A stretch of 64,000 nucleotides of DNA, from NCBI RefSeq assembly GCF_009870125.1, contig NC_046681.1, positions 8,817,001-8,881,000 of the forward strand, read 5' to 3'. Positions 37,393 to 50,558 of this stretch are shown here, in pieces. The stretch comes from Drosophila pseudoobscura. Lineage: Eukaryota; Arthropoda; Insecta; Diptera; Drosophilidae. Below the pieces are notes generated by a model. The model was not told the origin of the DNA. It saw only the letters and a list, made by a program, of their open reading frames with translations, and ran no database searches. The stretch's first letter is position 1. Each line of letters begins with the position of its first letter. Both the position numbers and the translations under genes were made by a program.

Positions 37393-40300
37393 ATGCCGGA
37401 AGAAGAACCGCGCCAGAAGCCCATGGAGGAAGAGGAGGACGATGAAGAACCGCAGCCGCTGCCGCTGGTGCAGGAACAGCCGCCCTTGCTGCCCAAACAA
37501 GAGCAGCATCCAGAAGATCAGCCGCCAGAAGAGCAGGCACAAACACCCCCAATACCTATAACGCTATCAGCAGAGGAGGCAAGTACCGTTTGAATCCTTT
37601 ACTAAAAACAGACTCTAAACAGGTAGCATGACTCATCTCATCAACAGATGCGCGAACGTCGTCTACGCACTTTGGCCGCCAGAAGTATCATACAAACTCC
37701 TTTGGCCGCTGCCACCACAGCTCCCAGCCCAGAGAAGGCCTCACGGAAGCAGACAAACGTCTCTGGCGAGTCTCGCCTGGTGCGCGAGGCCACGCACAGC
37801 GACAGTGAGTCATCCACCTGGCCGGATCTGAGCAGCAAGACAGACATGGATGTGGAAATGACGTCCGTAGTGCCCATACAAGATGTAGAAATGGCGCCAG
37901 CTCTCAGTTTGCCCAGCGAGGCGGCCACTAAGCGCACTGTGAGACCACAATCGGGCACAGTCGATACCCCAAGCAGCACCAAGCAGCACTCCACAGTGAA
38001 TCCCGAAAGGGAATCGTCCAACAGGCAGCCGGTATCATCATCAGACGGTGGCTCCTCGCCAAAGAGCGTGGATGAGCAGAACGAGCAGCTGCTGTCTCGC
38101 TTGTTAAATTGCACATGGAATGAGTTTGGCAGCGGCTCCATTATATGCGCCCAAACGGCCAGCTTCCTGGAGCAGCATCCCAGCAAACGGTTCGACTTTG
38201 ATTTCATTGTCTCGAATGTCCTCATGGAGACGGCCCTCAAGATCTACAACGATGAGCTGGGCGAGGGCAGTGCCTGCCTTGTGGATGATATGGAATTCTC
38301 AACGCCCAAAAAGATCAAATCGGACGATACAGAGGTCCAAGAGATCATGGCCAATGCGGTGGCCTCGACATCGACCATTGAGGAGGCGGCCACCTCCAGC
38401 CAAAGCGAGGCCACGGCCAGCAGCGACGCCAGCTCCTGTCTGGCCCCTTCGGTGCTGAACATTGCGACCACCACCAAGCACAGTGTGATCCTCTATTTGA
38501 TGAAGTGCTATGAGAACTATCAGTCAGAGTGTGCCATTAAGACGGCGGCCAGCCAGCCGGCCCTCCACTTGGCCTTTGAGAACATAATGCGCATGACGGT
38601 GCTGGTGCTGACGGATCGCATCCATCAGAATCTCAACTGGCGATTGGATCAGTCGGCGCTTCTAGAGCTCATGTATATGGAGAAGGTGAGCGAGTCCTTC
38701 CTGGTCGACATTGTGGCCCACACACACGAGGATCTGGAGGCGTTTGACACCATCTTTGGCCAGGTGCTGCGTGGCCTCTTCACTGGCATGCAGCGCAACA
38801 TTTGCACAGCCAAAATCAATCTATTGCAAATCGAATGGCTGGCCAAGCTGGTGGTCATCAAAGTGGGGGCAGTACGACCTCTGGCCGATCTCGTGGCCCG
38901 TCAGCCCAACTTTATTCCACCGATTTGCACAAAGATCTCGGGCCGGGAGATTGTCAAATGCAGTTTCCTGGGGCCCTTTCTGTCCGTCTCGCTGTTTGCC
39001 GAAGAGAATGTCAAGTTTGCGGAAACCACCAAGAACAAGGTGGAGGATGCGCTGGCCTCGCGACTTCGTTGGGTATGTGCCACACTCGCATAGACACTCT
39101 CTTTTCTTTGCTTATTCGTTTCGTGATATTTCAGGGCCTTCATGAGATGCGCACCCACTTGCATGGCATCTTCCATTCGCTGTGCGTGAACGCCAGCAGC
39201 CGTCCAAAGACTCTCGAGTACATTGGCAACATCCTGCGGCGTAACGATCGTCGTGTGCAGTTTGCCAGCGATGAGAAGCTCCTCGCCAGAGATGGTTTTG
39301 TCATTAATTTGATGAGCGTCCTGCAGCATCTTTCTGTGAAGATCAAACTGGAGCGGGTTGAGCCCAACTATCACTACATGAGGAACTCGCAGGTTAGCAT
39401 CGAACAGGACACAAAGATACGCTACAACGAGGAGGAGTACAAGAGTTTCCTCGGCCGCGAATTCAGCGAGCCCGTCAAGGAGGTAAATTTCCAGACGCAG
39501 TGCTGGTTTCTAACTCTCCAGGCCCACCATTTGGGCTATATGCCCGCCATCCAGCGCTACCGCCAGAAGATGCGAGCCATCAAGGAGCTGCAGAAGCTGA
39601 TCGACGAGCTGGACCGCACCAAGCAGCATTGGGTGAACTCTCGGTATGCCACGCGCAACAATCAGTTCAAGGAGCGATGGGAGAAGCAGCTACGCAAGCT
39701 AAATCGGTAGGCATCCCATCCCATCTTCTGTCCAGCGTTCATTATTCAATTTGGTATCCTTTGCAGCTCGAAGAACTGCAGCGAAATTACGCTACTAGAT
39801 CCAGCCCTGCTTCAGCGCTGCACGGAATTCTATTCGACGGTGTGCGAGTTTATGCTCTACCAGTTCGAGGGTCGCGCCATTGGGGGCCCGTTCATCTCCA
39901 AGCTGCCAGTGCAAACGCTAAAGGCAACCGACGCATTTTCCGCACTGCCCGAGTGGTACATCGATGACATTGCCGAGTTCATTTTGTTTACCATGCAGCA
40001 TGCCAATGTGGACATACGCCAGAGCATCGATCATTCGATCATCACATGGCTGCTGACCTGCGTTTGTGCCTCGCATCTCATTAAGAATCCGTACGTGACT
40101 GCCAAGCTGGTCGAGGTGATGTTTGTGTTTTCTTTGAAGCCAGCTAACTCTGTCAATACAGCGGTAAGATAGACTGCTTGAATCCTGATGGACAATCCTG
40201 ATCAATTGAATGTCTTGTTGCAGATGTGGAACCATGAGCTGGCACAGAACGCCCTGGTCAGCGCTCTAATGAGATTCTATGTGGATGTGGAGACAACGGG

Positions 40301-41612
40301 TCAAAGCACTGAGTTTTACGATAAGTTTACCATAAGGTAAGTTCCTTTGATTTGTAGTCCGCCTAAGCGATATGGTATGTGTGTGTACGTCTGATAAGCG
40401 ATAAGACTCCGCCGGCAAAAAGCGATCGAAAAGAGGCAAAATGCCAAAACGGAAATGCAACGAATTTGAGCATTCAATTAGCCGAATTCTCATTCTGTAG
40501 ATGCACTGTCATGACTGTTTCGTTTACACTCTTCATTGTGTGTTTATTTTGCAGATATCATATTAGCCATCTGTTCAAATCAATGTGGGAGAATCCCATA
40601 CACCGCCAGGCCGTCATCTGCGAATCGCGGGTGGGCAATCAGTTCGTTAAATTCGTCAATATGCTAATGAACGACACAACGTTCCTGCTGGACGAGTGTC
40701 TCGAGAATCTGAAGCGCATCCACCAGACTCAGCAGCTGTTGTCGGACAAGCAGAGCCTCACCAAAATGACCGCCGATCAGCAACAGAGTCGCCTCACCCA
40801 GCTGGCCACCGATGAGCGGCAATGTCGCTCCTATTTAACACTCGCACGCGAGACAGTCGATCTGTTTCACTATCTGACAGTGAGTGGAGTGCAAGGAGTG
40901 GAGATCCGCCCCCTAATAAATGACTTTGTTCATTTCAGAGCGACATCAAGGAGCCTTTCATGCGCGCCGAACTCGTGGATCGTCTCAGCTCAATGTTGAA
41001 TTTTAATCTAAAACAGTTAGCGGGTCCCAAATGCAACGATCTGAAGGTAAAGAATCCGGCAAAGTACGGCTGGGAGCCGCGTAGTTTGCTGGCCCAAATC
41101 TTCGACATATATCTCCATCTGGACTGTGATAGATTCGCCGAGGCACTGGCCGCCGACGAGCGCTCCTTCGATGTGCACATATGCAATGAGGCGGCGTCAC
41201 GAATCAAGCGCCTGGCGCTACGCTCAGCCGTTGAGGTGGAGCGCTTCAAGGCGCTCACACAGCGAGCCCACGAAATCTACGGTAGGCTTGAAAGATTAAT
41301 TTATTTTTGAAACAAATAAGGTAATTACCTTTTGTATTTGCAGTAACCAACCAACAGACTGAAGATGAATGTGCTGATGCCCCCGACGAGTTCAAGGATC
41401 CGCTGATGGATACCTTGATGTCGGATCCCGTGGTGCTGCCGTCGGGCACTGTCATGGACCGGGCCATCATCACACGCCATCTATTAAATAGCTGCACGGA
41501 TCCGTTCAATCGACAGCCGCTCACCGAGGATATGCTGGTGGCCAACTTAGAGCTGAAGCACCGCATCGAGGCCTGGCGCAAGGAGCAGCGGGGCAAGAGG
41601 AACAATAGATAA
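37393..41612 (+). CDS. Ube4B: ubiquitin conjugation factor E4 B (U-box E3/E4 ligase)
   Basis: Eight coding exons: 37,393-37,578; 37,648-39,072; 39,135-39,706; 39,767-40,163; 40,224-40,336; 40,555-40,879; 40,939-41,281; 41,344-41,612. They join to 1,209 residues, the size expected for the family. The first coding intron has a GC donor (GAG|GCAAGT). The N-terminal [15 protein letters not shown] matches the conserved start of UBE4 proteins. A Ser/Thr/Glu-rich stretch follows, then the Ufd2 core from about residue 550. A C-terminal U-box at ~1,134-1,204 contains [22 protein letters not shown]4B/Ufd2 extends ubiquitin chains on substrates, often with the p97 unfoldase, in cytosol and nucleus (family knowledge). 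The start is the first in-frame ATG after the acceptor at 37,293; the upstream extension lacks an ATG. Confidence 0.95.
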
Positions 41613-42125
41613 GCTGCCCCGCCCCCAAACACACTATCCCTAGGACTTAGATTAATGTGCAGTTTTAGTGTCTATATTGCCTACCTTCTATAATTGTACA
41701 CATAATATAATTAATTATTTTGCTGGAGATTTACGATTTGAGGTTCACAGAAGATTCACAATTAGCTTTTGAAAAGTTCAGAACAATATTTCGCAAAACA
41801 TTGGTGATGTGAAAACATCGACTGTAATTTTTTCAAGTCGTTTCGCGGGTTTACACAATTTTTTGTTGTTTGTGATGATTTTTACAAAATTGGAATTTAT
41901 TTGCAATTGAATTCACAAATAAAAAGATAATGAAGCGTATCTCTAACATAAATTATACAAATATTTATATACGTACTTAGCAGCTATCTACACCCACAAA
42001 AATCCATGCGATCCCCAAATGGATGTGAGTCGTCGGTGAACTGAAGAAGATTTTTAGTTAATAAGTAGAAGTAGTAGTAGAGTAGTTGTAGTAGAATCTC
42101 GCTCAGTCGGATATTGGGATTGGGA
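41613..42125. other. convergent 3' ends of Ube4B and Tor
   Basis: This 513-bp interval separates the two stop codons. A plus-strand AATAAA lies at 41,918-41,923 and a minus-strand AATAAA at 41,900-41,895. If both are used, the two mRNAs overlap at their 3' ends by a few tens of bases. No other feature is seen. Confidence 0.55.
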
Positions 42126-45100
42126 TTACCAGAACGGACACCAGCCAATGTAGCACTGGCAGAGGTTCTCGTTGTTGGTCGCCTGCTGGATGAGCAGCTC
42201 CACCTGCTGCTGCTCGTTGACGCTCTTCTGCGTTTGGAAATCTGTGCCCGTTAGCTTGCACTTGACCCGCTTGATTACCTGACTAGCCTTGCTGTTCGTC
42301 TCGTCGGCCACGTTGTTGTGCAAGCCACCGGCTTGCTGCAGCAGCAGCTGCGCCTCGTACGTCTTCGACTTGGCCATGGGCAGGGAATCCTCCACAGAGT
42401 TGCTTAAACTATCGCCGCTATTGCCCACCTGCATGCCAGAGCCGCCACGACCGGCGGCACCGCCGCCATTGGCACCCGCCGCATCGTTACCCTTCTTGTC
42501 GACATCGAGGAGTCGCCAATTGAGCAGCGGATCGTACACAAACGCCTCCAGCACGGCCATCAGCGAGTCCTTGTTGCGTCGCAGCACCAGCATCACGCTC
42601 TCGCAGGTGCGTCGGTACGTTCCCTCGATGCCCGTCACCTCCATGGCCTTGATCAACATCCGCGTGAGTCGGAAGGGTATCTTCTCGGGGAACTTCTCCC
42701 GCGTCATGGCCACCTCGAAGCAATCACCAAAGTCAATGTGCAGAATCTTGCCGCTCATGCGATCCAGCATGAGGTTGGAGGGATGGCGATCGCCCAGGCC
42801 AAGGATATAACCCACCATCGACATGACGGCCAGGGATCGGGTATAGTTGTTGCGCCGCTCGAACCACAGCTCCGAGGAGGGGGACTTGAGCCACAGCAGC
42901 TTTGCCAGATCGTCGCCCTGCGTCTGCCCTAAAGCGTACTCAAACACCTCCACCTTCTGCATGAGCGTCAAGTGGTCGTAGTCCGGGGCAAAGTTCAGCA
43001 TGGTGCGGTGCTCCTGGTTGAGCGGCACCTTCTTCTTGTCCCGATAGTCGCGTATCAGCGTGTGGAGCGTATCACAGTGCGGCACCCAGCCGATCAGACC
43101 CGAATTGGTGCTCAGCGGGATCACAGCGTATCGCTGAATGGCCAAATTCCTACGGAACGTGTCCGGGTCGTCCAGCAAGAGGGTGTTGACCAGCGAGAAT
43201 AGCTGCATTACACGCTCATCCTGCCGCAGATCCTCGTGGCCCTTCAGCAGGTACATGTAGTCCTTGCCGTTGGATCCGCGAATGCAGAGCTTGCGCGGTC
43301 GCTGCTTGGACGTGATCACCTGCAGGTTCGTCTTGATGTGGCTGATACGTATCAACTCCTGGCCAGGGTTGTAGGATCCAGGGACGGCCAGTTCTAGGTC
43401 CTTGCAGGTCATCAGCTTGGGCGAGACATACGGAAGCTCCAGCGACGTCAACTGCGGCAGTTGGCGTGAGATCTTCTGGAACACATGATAATAAATATCC
43501 CAGGCACGGTCCAAGTCCATCACCACCGCCGAGGTCTTGTAGCGCTGCGACCACTCATACGCTTCCGTCAGTTCCCGGCCGTAGGCCTGCGAGAAGGAGG
43601 TCTCCTTGAGTGTCTGCGGGCCACGCTCCAGCATGGCGTGCAGCGGCTCTAGGATCTCAAACATCCCTTTTACATTGCGATCCCCGAAGTACAGGCGGGA
43701 GGCCTCTTCCAGACCCTCGTGCCACTGCTCGTGCCAGAGGATGGCCACGCGGATGAGCTCCTCGCTGCACATCACCGCCTGCTCCACGAGCGTGGGTGAG
43801 TGTTTCCGCATTGAGTCCAAGATCTTGAAGGCGGCATTCCTGCGTGCCAGCGAAGCGGATTTGGAGGCTACCGTCAGCGGATAGACCAGGGCCTGCGGAT
43901 GATTCTTGCCAATGTCCATGAGCAGCTGGTGGATCAATTGGCCTACCAACTGCCGATGCGTATCGATGCGTGCAATCAGTTGGGGTATCACCTGCAGCCA
44001 GGTGTTGATCTCGATCAGCTTCATGCCCGACATCAGGGCGTCGTACACCTCCGCATGGTTGCCATAGTCAAACCAGAGTGTCAGCAGTCGCAGCGTGTCC
44101 TGTAGGGAGTTCCCCTTGATCAGGCTGATCGAACGGAAGAAGCCCTGCACCGCGGGCACTGCATACTGCTGGATGATCAACATGTCGCTGTCCATGCTCA
44201 GGCCAATGCCGATGTTCAGTCCCGGCGGCAGCGATGCTTGCTGCTTGTCCAGCGCCGTCTTCTGGGCCTGCACCACCTTGAAGTTCATGTAGGCCCACCG
44301 GTGCCAGGCCTTGTACCAGTTCGGGTCGTAGCTGGTGGCCTTCTCAAAGCACTCCAGATCACCCTGAATGGCCCCCGGACATAGACGCTCCTGGAGTTTG
44401 TTCTGCCAGGTGGCCAGCCGCAAGTAGCACCTGGCCATCAATCGCTGATCCTGGGGCTTCACAGCCTCCGGCGGCAGGCAGCTCAGCTCCGTGCTGTACT
44501 TATCGACAAAACACCGAAGCTGGTCGTATGCCTCCTGCAGTTGATTCGATGCGGCCATGTATTTGGTATATGCAAAGGTGACCTGCGGCTGGTTGCAGGG
44601 CAGCTTTTCGTCCGGATTTAGCTTGGGATCCGTGCCTAGCAGCATCACCAGCGTCTTGTGGGAGAGATGCAGGGAACCGCTCTTCCGGCAGAGACTGGCG
44701 TACTTCAGCCACGTGTGGATGTCGTCGTGGGGCTTCACCACCAGCGAATGCACCTGAATGATGCGGCGCCAATCCTCCACCAGCCGCTGTCCTCCCTGCA
44801 GTCGCTTCCACCACATGGTCTTCAGGGGTTCCCTTCGCTCGGGGATCAGCTTGTACTGGATGACTTCTTCGAGTTCCGCCAGCATTTGCACGCAGACCAT
44901 GGCACCGTAAGCTCGCTCGTAGGATTCTCCCGCCATGGAGGTCAGTTCTGTGTCCAGCAGATCCCTGGTCTCGTCAATCAACCTTTGAGCCGTCTCAAAG
45001 TCATCGTGGTGTACGGCCAGGACAGCCCGATAGTAGCTCCCATCCTGCGTATCCTCGGGTATACAGCGCACATACTCCCGCATGGCCTCCCAGTCCTGTA

Positions 45101-48100
45101 GACCCCATGCGGCCACTGCAGCCAGAGGGCTGGCCCGTGCCCTGGCCTCTGTGCCGAAGCCCTCCCACTCGCGTTTGGTCACCTGACTCAGCTCCGACCA
45201 GTCGCCGAGGGCCTCCAGGCAGCGCATGTGCCCCAGACGCGCTTCCAGGTCCGATGAATCCGTCTGTAAATTGCGTTCGTAGTGCTCCAAGGCCTGATCC
45301 CAGTTGTGGAGCTTCTCGTACCAGCGTCCCTGGACATTCAGCTCGTTGGCCGCATTCCGGTATGTGGTCAGAAGACCCTCGGCCGCCTCTCTTTGCTGCA
45401 GCTTGTTGTTGATGAGGATCAGCGACTCAAAGACCGACGCCTCTTCTTTTAGCAGGAACTCCTCCTCCTTGTAGCGCAGGGCTTTGGCATAGGCGCGACA
45501 GGCCATGGCTCGGGTGCCCAAAAGATTCGTCTCAATGGGTATGGGATCCCGGTCGCAGTGCTCCATAAACTCGGCCAGATTAAGGATTGTTTGGGTGATC
45601 TCTGGCATATCGGTGACCTGCAGGGCCTGGATCAACGACTGCGTCAGCTCGTGCTTGTGCTCCGGCGACAGTTCCGTCCAGCAGGAGATGAAGGCGGCAT
45701 TGAACAAGTCCCTCAGCAGCGTATCGTACTCCTGGGCCAGAGAGCAGCAGGCACGCAGCGCATGAGAGGGGGATTCCTTGAGCAGGCCAATGGACAGTCG
45801 TTTCAGCCACTCGACCCAATCATCCTTCGAAACACGACGTGTGACCTGCCAGGCAGTGCGTAGGACATTCGTCGAGACCTGCAGATTCCGATTATTGCTG
45901 TTCCTGTCCGTGACAAAGGGCTCGTTGTACTTGATCTTGGCCTGCCGCAAACCGAACTCCCCTGAGCCGCAGGCATCCGCTAGAGTGCTGTTGTTCTGCA
46001 GGCGAATCAACAGCTTGTCGTACTCGCTATCCCCAATGCGATGCTTCGTGAGGATGCGCTGCACCATGGGCACGAACACGAGATACTTTTTGCCCAGCTG
46101 CTTGACCAGAGACCGGAGTGTGGTCATGGCCTGGTCGCGCAGCTCTGGCTCTGTGTCCAACACTCGCACCAAAGGGTGTATGATCCTGGAGGAGAAGTCC
46201 GTAAAGTCGAGCTGGCAGGCCAGATTATTGATCGTCTCAAGGGCCACCAGAGACACTTGCTGTGGCACATACGGCGAATCGAAGAGCTTCACTATGGGCG
46301 GGACAATCAGCGGCAGATAGTAGCCCAAAGTGCTGCCAAACTTCTGCAAAGCCTGCAGCAATCTCCTGGTGACCATTCGATCCTTGGAGTTGTCATGCTG
46401 CAGCACTCGCAGTATCTGTGGTATGAGCTCTGCCAGATAGTCCCGAAACTCGCAGCCCAAGGCCACGGCAATCTGTTCTATAAGATTGATCAGCGTGGAC
46501 TGCAGGGGCGTATTGATGGTCCAGAACTCTTTGATCAGCTTAAAGATGTCGCTCATGTAGCTGATGATGTGCAGCTTCACGAAGGCCACCAAAATGGCCA
46601 GCTGCTGGAACAGAAACTCTCGCAGATTGTTGTCCGCCGTTCGTACATTGTCCAGCAGATTGGGCAGCACTTGAGCCAAATACGGGACACATTTGATCCC
46701 GAGGCTCTGGAAGATAAACGTCACGGCCTGCACGACGCTCGTGTGGCGGGTACTCAGGGTGGGATCACGCAGTATCCGCATCAGGGCGGCTATGGCCACC
46801 GCGGGATAGTATTCGTCCAGGGCATTGCCCATATTCACGAGTAACTCGGCTGTGGATATGTCCTGGCTCTCGTCCACCTTCCCATCGGAGTAGGCGATCA
46901 GTACGTTGTCCTTTTGGCTGTCAATTAGACCCTTATTCATCTTGTGCTTGTACGGATCCATGGCCCCCAGGAGGCCCAGCACGCGGATCGTCTCGCGGCG
47001 TATGGAGCGCCGCTGCTCCGTCTTCAGGAAGTTTATGAGGATGTCGATGAGCACCGGATACTTGTGGTAGGGACTGACCACTCGTCCCGTGGCACTGATC
47101 AGCTGTCCCAGCGTCCACAGGGCCACGCCCCGCTTATCGGGAGAGCCGGCATCCCCCAGCATTTCCAGCAGAATGGAGAGCAGGTCATCGGCCCACAGTT
47201 CCATTTCATTGGAGCCACCGTTAACCTCCGCCAGATCCCCAATGGTGCGAAGTACATTTAGTATGACGCCAGGATTCGATTCCGGCTCGTGTAGCTTCGG
47301 CACCAGAGCCTTCAGTATCGGATTCATGTACGAGGATATCAAACGGGGCGTACTTATCACCAGATGGTCCAACATCCTCGCGCTCTGCTCCTTGTTGCGG
47401 TTCATCCCCGAATATTTTAGATCCGTCAGCAGCTCGATCATGGTGGTCCTCAGCTTGGGCATCACATAGGCGGGATTCATAGAGGACAGTCGTCCAATGG
47501 TTACCATTGCCAGTTCTCGGATCTCAAAGATCTCATCGTGCAGCGTGATAAACAGCGAATTGAGGGACTCGGGCTGCGCTAGCTTGGCATCGAAGGTCTC
47601 GTCCAGAGAGCGTAGAATCCGTATCCTCACATTACAGTCCATGTCCGTGATGGCCACCATCAGCAGGCGCTCAATCACATGGGAAACGGTGTCGCTCAGG
47701 GTTTTGGAGTTCTCCATGCTCTCCGCGGACTGAACGGCCAGCTTTAGCAGACGCGTGCACGTCTGCACTGCCTCCAGGCGTATCTCCTGCTGTTCGTGAA
47801 CGATGAAGTAGTCAGCGCAGCTTTGGGTAGGGAAGGGAAGGGGTCCATTCATGTAATTTAATGATTATTTTTTAAGGACTTACCGCTGCACAAAGTCCAA
47901 CATATTCTGCTCTTCAAAGTTAAACGTTCCCAATGTCTTGAGGGCCAGCACTGTGGTGCCGCCATCAGCCATCTGCATTATCAGAGAGCCATCAATGGCA
48001 ATGGGTGGCAGGGCGGCGTATGGAATGGCCGCCGGCTTGTTCATTAGAACCTGCGAGAGCACCCCAATCAGACCATCGGTGATGCCCGACTTGAGCTGCG

Positions 48101-49817
48101 GCACATTCTCAGACAGCTCACGTAGGCAGACGGTCAGCGCAGGCGACAGGCCCGTGGAGAACATTTGCTCTAGTATGTCCCGCACATCCTTGACAATTTC
48201 CGAACGAACGGCATGCGCCAGCAACGTGATGCAGGCAAACACTGCCGGATCGACGGGGGCCTTGCGCTTGCTGCTGGCCAAATCCTTGGCGGGTAGAGCC
48301 ATCTTTACGCAGGACATGATGGTCTCCAGATACTTTTCAATGGCACTCTCCACGGCCACGGCCAGGTAGCCAATGGTGATATAGGCCACAGTGCGATCCT
48401 TCTCTTTGCCACGCAGTATTTGCATCAAATGTGGTACGCAGATCTGCAGGTATTTCTCCACGAAAACCTCTCGATTAAACGCCGCCAAACGGGGCAGTAT
48501 TTGAAGCAGGGCCTGCTGCACATAGGGGGATTTGGAGAAGCGTTGCTCCAGCACATTGTCGCAGATGGTGGTATAGTGCGCCTGCAGTATCTCATGAGCA
48601 TAGGCCGATTCCAAAACGTTATGCTGTAAAAGGAATATAGTCGTAAAATAGCTTATTGTTTGTGATTTTTTCTGGCTGCTTACGCTGGCAAACTTTGCCA
48701 TTCCATTGTGATGATGCTCGGCCTCCATGTGCATCTGTGTGCTGCCCAATTTGTCAATGAATGGCACCTTCAGGCGCGGCACAAACGTGTTCAGCTGTGA
48801 ACTCATGCTCGAGTGGCTGCTGGCCTCCAGAAATTTGTTATGATGCGCCTTGGGGAAGAGCGTTTTCAACGCCGTATAGCGTCGCTCCCAGCTGGCATTG
48901 GCGCAGCGAAAGAGCTCATTGAACACTATAAGGCCGCCATGTATGCGATCGTCGCGAGTCATGCCCTTCTGCTCCTTGCCCGTGGCCACATCCTGGTTGA
49001 AACTGGCACTGGCCTCATCGTAGCAGATCTTATACCATTGCGGCTCACTCGATTGCTTGGTATTCTCCCGCTGTGCGGTCACAATGAGGGCGGCCCTCAA
49101 GGCCTCGCCAGCGGACTCGCGTATGGCAGGCTTGGGATCGAAAATTGCATTGAAAATGTGCTCGAAGAAGGTGAGGATTTGCTGGTAGAAATACGTGGGC
49201 AATGCTATAGCCAACTCCCGTAGGATAAAGACCGCAGCATGGCGACGATACTAAAATAAAAGAATCATAGGGTTTAATATATATATACAATAATGGTAAG
49301 CATTGTACGCACCTCTTGTCTGTCGCCGCTGAGCATCTCAAAGGCCTTTTTGATGTCAAAATCGAAGGAGTCGGCGCCCTTGGAGCCAGGCATATTGGCC
49401 AATTTGACCAGGGAACGGGCAGCAATTTCCATGACGGACACGTCGTTGATAAGCAACAGATCGCGTAGGCGATTAAGATACGGGGAGATGCCTTTTCTAG
49501 TGGTCAGACCATCGCTGGTGATAAGGCACTCTAGAAAGAGGGGGAATGTAAGAGTAGGAGAGGTTTTTAGATGATGTTTTCGTCCACTTACTCATGGCTA
49601 ATGCCCCGCCTTTCTTCTCATTGATGTCCGCCGCATTCACCATGTTGAATATATGATGATCAAACTCATCAAAGAACTGCGCCAGCTCCTCCTGGGACAT
49701 TTCTCGCAGCTCCGTTTTGACATACAGGAAGAGGTCTTGGGCGGCTTTGTTCTGGACATTGCGATTGCGGGACTTTAGACCGTTCACGAAATTCTGCACC
49801 ACCGAAGAGGTCGACAT
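42126..49817 (-). CDS. Tor: target of rapamycin, serine/threonine kinase
   Basis: Five exons on the minus strand: 49,817-49,592; 49,530-49,313; 49,250-48,684; 48,623-47,884; 47,820-42,126. They join exactly to 2,481 residues. The N-terminal half is HEAT repeats, followed by the FAT region. The FRB domain begins LIRVAILWHEQWHEGLEEAS, keeping the Ser that contacts rapamycin-FKBP12. The kinase domain shows GLGDRHPSN (catalytic loop) and HIDFGD (Mg-binding DFG). A C-terminal FATC domain ends in GWCPFW. Tor is the catalytic core of TORC1 and TORC2, controlling growth in response to amino acids and insulin, with TORC1 acting at the lysosome (established knowledge). The intron at 48,624-48,683 is 60 nt and lacks stops, so its retention would add 20 residues. 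A motif 1 site lies upstream at 50,113-50,123. Confidence 0.98.
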
Positions 49818-50112
49818 TGTGGCACGGTGCTGTTTAGGTAGCTAACACACTTTGGTATTGGTTTGGAAGGAAAAAGGAGAAGCAGAGCAGGTGCATCTGC
49901 TGTCTCCCGAAGTGTCGCGACTTTGAGGTTATATTTTTGTTTGCCCCCAGGGGCACGTCAAGGACTTTTGCACTAGCTGTTTGTGGTCCTTTCACATGAT
50001 TACACACGTGTTGGTCCACCGCAACACGAAAAACTGTCGTCCCACTTTGCTAATTACGAATTTATTGATATTTTGTATGGCAAATTGCAGCCGCAGCCGA
50101 GAAATACGCGGA

Positions 50113-50123
50113 TAGTGTGACCG
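50113..50123 (-). promoter_or_regulatory. motif 1 (Tor promoter)
   Basis: The minus strand reads CGGTCACACTA, an exact match to the Ohler motif 1 consensus YGGTCACACTR (bound by M1BP). It lies about 300 bp upstream of the Tor start codon, in the right orientation. Confidence 0.65.
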
Positions 50124-50316
50124 TCCGTGGCTAGCGCGAAAACACCTTAAATGGATGCAGATGTAATTTATGTAATTTTTACATTACATGTTTTGAACTT
50201 ACTACATACACTACACTTATCGAAAAATGAGCAACATTGTCCCGCAACATGGGCCCGGAATGTTACGTTTTATGCTCTGACCATTTTCGCTAAAACCTCT
50301 TTTTACGCAAAATTCA

Positions 50317-50558
50317 GTAAAAGCAAGTGCTTAAAATAAACCACTCAATAAGAAAATAGATTCACTAATCGTATAAAATTATGTGGGCATGGTTAAATGT
50401 TCCATATAGCTAGTAATATTCCACGAAATATGAAAAACGAGGAAAATGTAAACTAGAACTTGAATTCGTCAGTATATTTACGGTATATTTTTAAAATGAG
50501 ACGGTATATTTCTGAGGGTCGGATGGTATATTTTAGGGATAAGTCCGCGGTCACACTG
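50317..50558 (+). promoter_or_regulatory. promoter cassette B within a dispersed ~200-bp repeat (Vha68)
   Basis: It matches cassette A at 35,853-36,069 in two long blocks. Three motif 6 sites (GGTATATTT class, about 50,470-50,535) are followed by an exact motif 1, CGGTCACACTG at 50,548-50,558. This is a textbook housekeeping core promoter and points rightward to Vha68. A donor-like GTGAGTAT at about 50,595 and an acceptor-like CTGCACAG ending at about 50,822 suggest a short non-coding exon and a ~230-bp leader intron. Confidence 0.7.

Noticed and set aside
47821..47883. Alternative start of Tor inside this intron (frame beginning MNGPLPFPTQS)
   Set aside because: The 63-nt interval has consensus splice sites that join VQR to CADYF as in known Tor proteins; the ATG is only an intronic read-through.
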